Shown here: in pieces, positions 58,470-64,000 of the stretch
Layout: each line of letters begins with the position of its first letter
How positions within the stretch are numbered: position 1 is the first letter of the stretch
Assembly: GCA_951640165.1 (NCBI GenBank)
Contig: OX621241.1
Span: 14,389,001 to 14,453,000, forward strand
Source: Pseudoips prasinana
Taxonomy: Eukaryota > Arthropoda > Insecta > Lepidoptera > Nolidae
Length of the DNA: 64,000 bases
Reading direction: 5' to 3'
Program-made: the position numbers and the translations under genes
Notes under the pieces: model-generated
What the model was told of the DNA's origin: nothing
Database searches by the model: none
What the model saw: the letters and a program-made list of their open reading frames with translations, nothing else

Positions 58470-58800
58470 ATCCGTGTACGGATATCCGTGTACGAACCTA
58501 GCCTGCCGCGGAATTGTCTTGGCGCCGGATCGAGGAGCCCCGGGGACGTGGGGTCGTGCTCCGGGGCCCCCCTTTTTTGCCATGTCCCAGACGCTCGGGA
58601 CACGCCCCCTGGGCCTGCAAGTTCGGCACAGTGACTGCACAACAAAGAGATCGTTGTCTTCCCGGAGCTGCTAGCAGTGCTCATTACCTAATTCAAAATC
58701 CGATAACCGCTCAATTGCTTCAAAATAATTTTTTTTTGCCCTCGAGTGCTAGCTGCTCTCGGTGCACGGCGAGCGTTCAACCCGCCTCAACTAAAACTTG
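58470..58800 (+). repeat. REP-J GC-rich repeat
   Basis: AACCTAGCCTGCCGCGGAAT, GGCGCCGGATCGAGGAGCC and GGGGTCGTGCTCC resemble, in reverse, 62050-62280. Open frames here exist on both strands because stops are rare in GC-rich DNA; none is convincing. Confidence 0.6.
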
Positions 58801-60949
58801 ATTTATGGTTTTCCTAAAAAGGGCATTTTGAAGGTTTTGACTGTTCTGTATAGCCAGTAAAATAAGGTACAAAAGTGTATATGTTAGGTTATTTAAGCTC
58901 AAATAAATAATATTCCATTAGCGTTAAAACTAGAGGTGCGAGTAAATGTTAGTGTGTGAGTTCTAAATCAAAATTACAGAAAATTTAAATTAAAAAGTGC
59001 ATAAATATTTAATATATCCATAAACTAGATGAATTACTTGATATGATCATGCACATTTGAATATTGTTCATGTGGAAGAATGACAAAAAAACACGGAACG
59101 AAAAGAATACACAAATTTTAAAAGTCGCTCACTGAGATTCAACTACCAATATTAGAATATTTTTGTTCCGTGAAGTAGGTAATAATACGTTTTGTCTATG
59201 CTCTTAGTATTAGAATTGTTTTGGATACGTTTAAATAGAGCTCTAAGCCATTGTAATAAGGATCATAATGATTTTAAAATAAAATGTCAAAATGCAACCA
59301 CGGTTGCAGCGAGCAATGTAGGCATTTGAAATTTTGCAACTGTGGTTGCAGAAAGCAATCGAGCGGATAAGGAGAATACGACACGAGGGATATACATACA
59401 AAGAACAGAAGGTTTAACGGGATTTCCGAATTACGAACGTGTAACATCAATCCATCTATGGGCTTTAGATGGAACGAGTCACTATACACAATTCATCGTA
59501 CTCGCCGCCCTAGAGTCAGCGAACTCACCGCGTCCTGGTAGACCAACCAGGCTCTCGATGAAAGACACCTAAAAAGGAAAACTCCGGATTCTACAAAAAA
59601 GTCTCATCATAAAAAAATCTCAACAATACTTTTTGAATGCGAAACCTTACACCTAGACCAGGCTGTCAATAGTAGTCAATAGCTGTGCATGAATTTGGTT
59701 AATGTCTATAAGCAGTTTGATATGCATAATATGCATGTAGGTATTCGTATATTGTGTAGATTCATGGATCTGACCCAACAAATTAAAGCATTCTACACGT
59801 ACTTAAGACATTATGATTGCAGAAACGTTGAAGTATAGTGCAACTTGTAATGCGATATCTTGTAAGACTAGGAATGAAGAGCAGTCTCCTAAATTTGGTC
59901 TTTTATATCTACCTCAGTTAATAAGCTTAAATTTGGAGATATTATGCGAATAGATCTGACATTCGTTTAATTCCAAACTGAAGTGAATTTCGGTCCCGTT
60001 TTAAATCGACCGAATGTCAAAGTAAAATCCTCGAATTTGCTTGTGTGCTTTTAGTGAAGGTAGTTAAACATTCTATTTATAATCTGGTTTTAGCAGCAGA
60101 TAAGTAGCAGTAACGATGTATATACTGTTTGGTAATAGACTGAGTGTTTATGACTGTAGCTAGAAGTGAGTGTACCTACACCTACTCACTTCTACGGACA
60201 ACTATAAGTATTAGTTACATAGTATATTTGGTTCATATTTGGAAATCATTCACATCTCGTGAAGTTCAATACGAACTTAGTAACTTATTCACGCACGCTA
60301 CTGTTATTGAGAGATGTGGATAGATTGAACTTCTCTCTACCATGATTGCTAACATGTAAGCAAATGTTAACAGTAACAAAGTTGTGCAACAGGTTCGAAC
60401 GACTTAACATTCATCTATATAACATACAAATATCACTTCTAAAGCCACGCGGACAAATTAGTTAGTAGAAGCCAGTATCATCTTAAAAGTACTCATTTTT
60501 GTCAATCATACACTGTTGAATATATTTCGTCAGAAGAATGTGAACACCACCGATAGTTTATTACCTAGAGTAACACATACAGCATACTTTTGATCCCTTA
60601 AAAACTTATCAATAAAAATAAATATAGTTACGATGCATTCCTTTGAAAACCTCTGGACCCAATTCTATTACAACGCGGACATAGTCCTGAACAGAATGAA
60701 GGTAGTAAAACATAAATACGCTTACTTTTATATTGCCTACATATAGTTTATTACTATATACTTATGAATAAATGCTGTGTGGATTTTATACACAATCCGA
60801 TAAAAATATTTTTTTCTGTACCGAGCATTGTAAATGACATGATTAATAAATAAGGTAAACTCGAAATATTTACCTAGTTACCATTACCACCGTCCCGAAA
60901 TTAACCAAGTTCTGGAGCGTCTCTTGTAAAATGTATATTAATATTTAAG
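58801..60949. other. Unassigned stretch
   Basis: No gene supported. 59290-59360 holds a short direct duplication (GGTTGCAGCGAGCAAT / GGTTGCAGAAAGCAAT). A 76-codon frame at 59342-59572 has no motif. Confidence 0.45.
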
Positions 60950-61203
60950 AGCTCTATATACGCTTACTAAACAAAATGGTTCCTGAACAAATCGTGTTCC
61001 ATATCTGCAGCCGTAAATAGCAGCATTCGTCCGGAGGCGCCGAGCCATGTTTTATTGTGGCGCGTGGCGTACGCGTCGAAACTGGAACACCGAACTTTGG
61101 AGCTGTGACACCATAGTGTAAAGTGTACGTGAATCTATGTGAACACACTGTACTATTTCAAGAATATGTATGTTAAGTAATGTTATGGCTATTGAACTGC
61201 AAT
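60950..61203 (+). other. Weak candidate first exon or promoter-proximal segment
   Basis: The segment is GC-richer than its surroundings (GGAGGCGCCGAGCCATG, GTGGCGCGTGGCGTACGCG) and ends at a good donor-like CAATG|GTGAGT at 61203. The reading frames are short. It could be an untranslated or alternative first exon of a gene continuing right, or chance. Confidence 0.2.
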
Positions 61204-61814
61204 GGTGAGTAGTAAATATTTATACTTGTCTCTGTTTAAGATACTTATTATTATTTAAACAAACAAAAACAGAATCATTCTGACAAGATGTAGTAAAATA
61301 TATCTCTAACTATTAAGTCATTGTCAAGTGTTTAATACATTAAGAAAACTATGACAATCATAAATTAAATTATAATTCATTAACGAATTCATTAACGTTA
61401 AATTAATTAACGCACTTCCTGAAAATAGTTTGTTCAGAATCCTTTACTGAATCGATTTATATCATTTTTAATATAGGTAATTTTTTATTCTAAAATAATT
61501 AAAACTACGGAATTTAATGTCATATGAAAATTGGTTTTGACTCTACAAAACCAATTGAAATGGACTACAATTCTTATTACTTTGACTTACGAGTCAAAGT
61601 AATAAGACTTATAAATCGCAGGTTTATTTGTATTCATACAAATTCCATCATTCAATACAAAATAACGAAAAATAAACTTTATTCCAAGAAACTAATTTAG
61701 TAAATAATAATGCATATATATGTTAAATAAAAAATTCAGTGTATGTATTATGATTACAACATAATATTCTAATTGGGGTGTTTGAGGGTGTGCGTTAATT
61801 ACGTTACATGTTGT

Positions 61815-61990
61815 ATATAGTGCTGTGTGGTGACGTGGCGTAGATGTCGTCCCAAGGGCATATCCCCCAGAAAACGGGCAGTAGCGTCTCTCTGTGTACT
61901 ATGACTATCATACTGCCATCGCTGACCACAAATATACGCTCATGGGAAGAGTGTCGTGACCAGGGGCAAACAGGGCTCAAAGAAGGTTTC
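61815..61990 (+). mobile_element. RTE-derived short retroposon, partial
   Basis: GTGCTGTGTGGTGACG, GTAGATGTCGTCCCAAGGG, AACGGGCAGTAGCG, then ATACTGCCATCGCTGACC; matches the RTE 5' end near 18040-18190. Confidence 0.7.
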
Positions 61991-62049
61991 CCTTAAAAAA
62001 ATATGATACTTTCATCCAAACATAAAAACAAGTAGCATATTATTATATT

Positions 62050-62285
62050 ATTTTAGGGTTGCTTAGGGCAGACTGTCCGTTTGAGTCGGCAAATAGGGAG
62101 GGTAAACTGAGCCTACGTTTCCCAGTGCACCCAGCAGCGCACCCGGGTTCCCGGGGCATTCCATTATCAGGCGCTAAAAGAAGTCTACGGCAAGTTAGGT
62201 TTAGTCGGTGCAAGTCTGACATACCCACCTGCAGACACTTTTTGCGGGTGGCACGCGGAGGCATTCCCCACGCCTTATATAGTAA
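62050..62285 (-). repeat. REP-J copy, reverse
   Basis: Reversed sequence AACCTAACTTGCCGTAGACT and TGCCCCGGGAACCCGGGTGC parallels 58497-58570. Confidence 0.55.
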
Positions 62286-62742
62286 AACTAATCTATTTCA
62301 TAAGAAAATGTATACGCAGTGAATTCTACTACAGGGCATATTAAACTTAGTACTAGATTTGATGTTCTTTTATCTGTATTCGAAAAATAATAATTTGTTA
62401 AGACCTGTTCTATAATTGTAAGTGAATAAATTATCTTATCTAATTAAAACAAGTTCAGCTAAAGAAGCATATGTAGGGAGGTTACACATTGGTGTAAACA
62501 GCGGTAGTCCGAAACCGCGCTAAAAGCTCGGCTGCCCCACATCCGCGTTTTCGGCGAAGTTGCGACATCGTGTCAAGACCGTATCCCAAATTACTTTGTT
62601 TACGTGAAAAGACTGCCGAATGTGTAACCAACTCTCTCGTTCACATAATTGGTAATTACTGAGCTCTATCTCCATAGGTACTTAAATATTTTTGCCATCA
62701 CAATAGGCTACGGCATAATATGAGGATGTATGTTATCATCTA
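62286..62742. other. Unassigned; GC-richer patch at 62.49-62.64 kb
   Basis: No gene supported. Confidence 0.45.
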
Positions 62743-63006
62743 TCTATACTAATATTATAAAGAGGTAACGTTTGTGAGATTGCGACGTTGTAAGGGGTAA
62801 TCTCTTTGATCTACTGAACCAATCTTCAAAATTATTTCACCTAAGAAAGCTACGTTATTGTTGAGTTTCATAGAGTATGAAAAAATCCAAAATTAATAAC
62901 GAATATTTACTTAAACTTGTATAATGTAATCCAAGTTGCGGGACAAGATAAAAGGGCAGGGACAAACATATTTATAACGCGGAACGAAGTCCGCGGGCAC
63001 GGCTAC
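62743..63006 (+). mobile_element. Helitron, diverged subfamily
   Basis: Starts TCTATACTAATATTATAAAG; ends GCGG-AACGAAGT-CCGC hairpin, GGGCACGG and CTAC in place of CTAG. Confidence 0.75.
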
Positions 63007-63394
63007 ATATAATGAATATCATTATATTCATTATTATGGATCATGTTAAGTACTACGTATAATTAATTTGGACAGAATTGAAGGGTTCACATGAAGCTGG
63101 ATGAGAAACAGAAACAATATTTTTTATATAAAAAATTATACGACGTTTTTCTAATATTTATGCAACTTTATTGTTATTTATAGATACTAAAAGCTTACGT
63201 AAGGTTAATGTTATTACCTTGAATTAAATCGTAAGTACGAGTATAACGCGTTGGAACAAAATCAATAGTTATGACAATCATTCTAAAATTAAACAGAACT
63301 AAAAAAAAATATATGGTATTTTTTTAGTAAAAGAAAAGTAATTAAGGAATATCTAGTTAACTTGTTCGTGCCGATTTTTTTATAATTGTCGATA
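63007..63394. other. Unassigned; small AT hairpin
   Basis: 63008-63033 folds with an 11-bp AT stem. Otherwise nothing recognised. Confidence 0.45.
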
Positions 63395-63605
63395 ATCACA
63401 CTAATATTATAAATGCGAAAGTTTGTAACTGTGTAAGTGCGTATGTTTGTTACTTCTTCACGGCTAAACGGCTGGAGCGATTTGATAGAAATTTGGTATG
63501 GAGTTAGCTGACACCCTGGATTACATACTATAATTATACATAGGCTATAATACATAGGCTATAATTTGTAAAGTTTAATGCGGGTAAAACCGGGGGCACA
63601 GCTGT
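63395..63605 (+). mobile_element. Short Helitron with internal duplication
   Basis: Starts TCACACTAATATTATAAATG. ACATAGGCTATAAT is tandemly repeated near 63538-63565. The 3' end is degenerate (CTGT). Confidence 0.75.
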
Positions 63606-63767
63606 CCCAAAATAATCTCTCAACACGTTGTTATAAGCATGATGCCGCGCCGAAGAAAAATTTGCTGTGGTACTCTTATAATGACTTCAGATGTATGTAC
63701 AGAATCTACAGCAACATAGATTAGTTTATTATGATCACGCAGCTTTAGTGTAGACAGGTGACAAAAC

Positions 63768-63890
63768 TATCCCATCCCAAAATTATCTTAACTAACGTAT
63801 AGGTATTATGTATATTTATCACCTACCAAATAAAGTGTTATTTGTTAGGTACTAAACATTGTTATATAGTTAAGATAATTTTTGATGGGA
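63768..63890. repeat. Short inverted-repeat element
   Basis: Arms of about 24 bases (TCCCATCCCAAAATTATCTT and, reversed, TCCCATCAAAAATTATCTTA) flank about 75 bases. Possible MITE of about 120 bp. Confidence 0.7.
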
Positions 63891-64000
63891 TTGTATATTT
63901 TTTGATAACATATAGTAACTATACGTTTGTTGAAATCACCAAACAAATAACCCGAATTAGAGGGCACACTCTTCGGGGTTCACACCTTGACTCAGGGTAA

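Noticed and set aside
58421..58801. Several overlapping open frames of 66-95 codons
   Set aside because: GC-rich repeat DNA with few stops; frames on both strands and no domain.
59342..59572. 76-codon frame as a third exon of the 49-57-kb gene
   Set aside because: No clear acceptor in the needed phase, in-frame stop, and no motif.

Overview
The window looks like lepidopteran (moth or butterfly) nuclear DNA. It is AT-rich and intron-rich. It carries a fatty acyl-CoA reductase gene of the type expanded in Lepidoptera and a dense mix of short Helitrons, tRNA-derived SINEs, RTE, R1-type and CR1/jockey-type non-LTR retrotransposons, and a Penelope-like element. Species was not determined. No rRNA, convincing tRNA gene, CRISPR array, operon or viral gene was seen.

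Layout. (1) 1.9-15.1 kb, minus strand: six consecutive exons of a fatty acyl-CoA reductase (FAR), about 382 codons in register across all splice sites. The 3' exons lie beyond the left edge. Its introns hold a broken Helitron with helicase remnants (3.7-5.4 kb), SINEs and other repeats. (2) 15.2-49 kb: no host gene recognised. This stretch is repeats and unassigned AT-rich DNA: an RTE element with a 12-bp target-site duplication (18.0-21.2 kb), a 0.9-kb palindrome (22.6-23.5 kb), and a terminally redundant 8.6-kb block (36.0-44.6 kb). In that block an R1-type gag/endonuclease/RT fragment sits between two 2.5-kb direct repeats, and one repeat carries a Penelope-like insertion with inverted ends. 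(3) 49.2-57.2 kb, plus strand: two coding exons of an unrecognised Ser/Pro-rich host gene joined by a 7.25-kb intron. That intron contains a degenerate antisense CR1-type retrotransposon with a PHD-like ORF1. (4) 57.2-64 kb: repeats, more short Helitrons, one weak candidate exon, and unassigned sequence.

The two host genes show no functional link. FAR makes fatty alcohols (wax, cuticle or pheromone precursors). The plus-strand gene has two RSxSxP motifs and a predicted coiled coil. The most unusual signals are structural: at least eight unrelated, perfect or near-perfect short-loop hairpins (stems 16-40 bp), the 0.9-kb palindrome, the 1.5-copy tandem block with a 4,970-bp period, and a family of short retroposons that join the 5' and 3' ends of the resident RTE element. 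Repeat labels (SINE-A to D, REP-E to J) are local names used only here. Repeat boundaries are by eye and usually good to about 10-30 bp.
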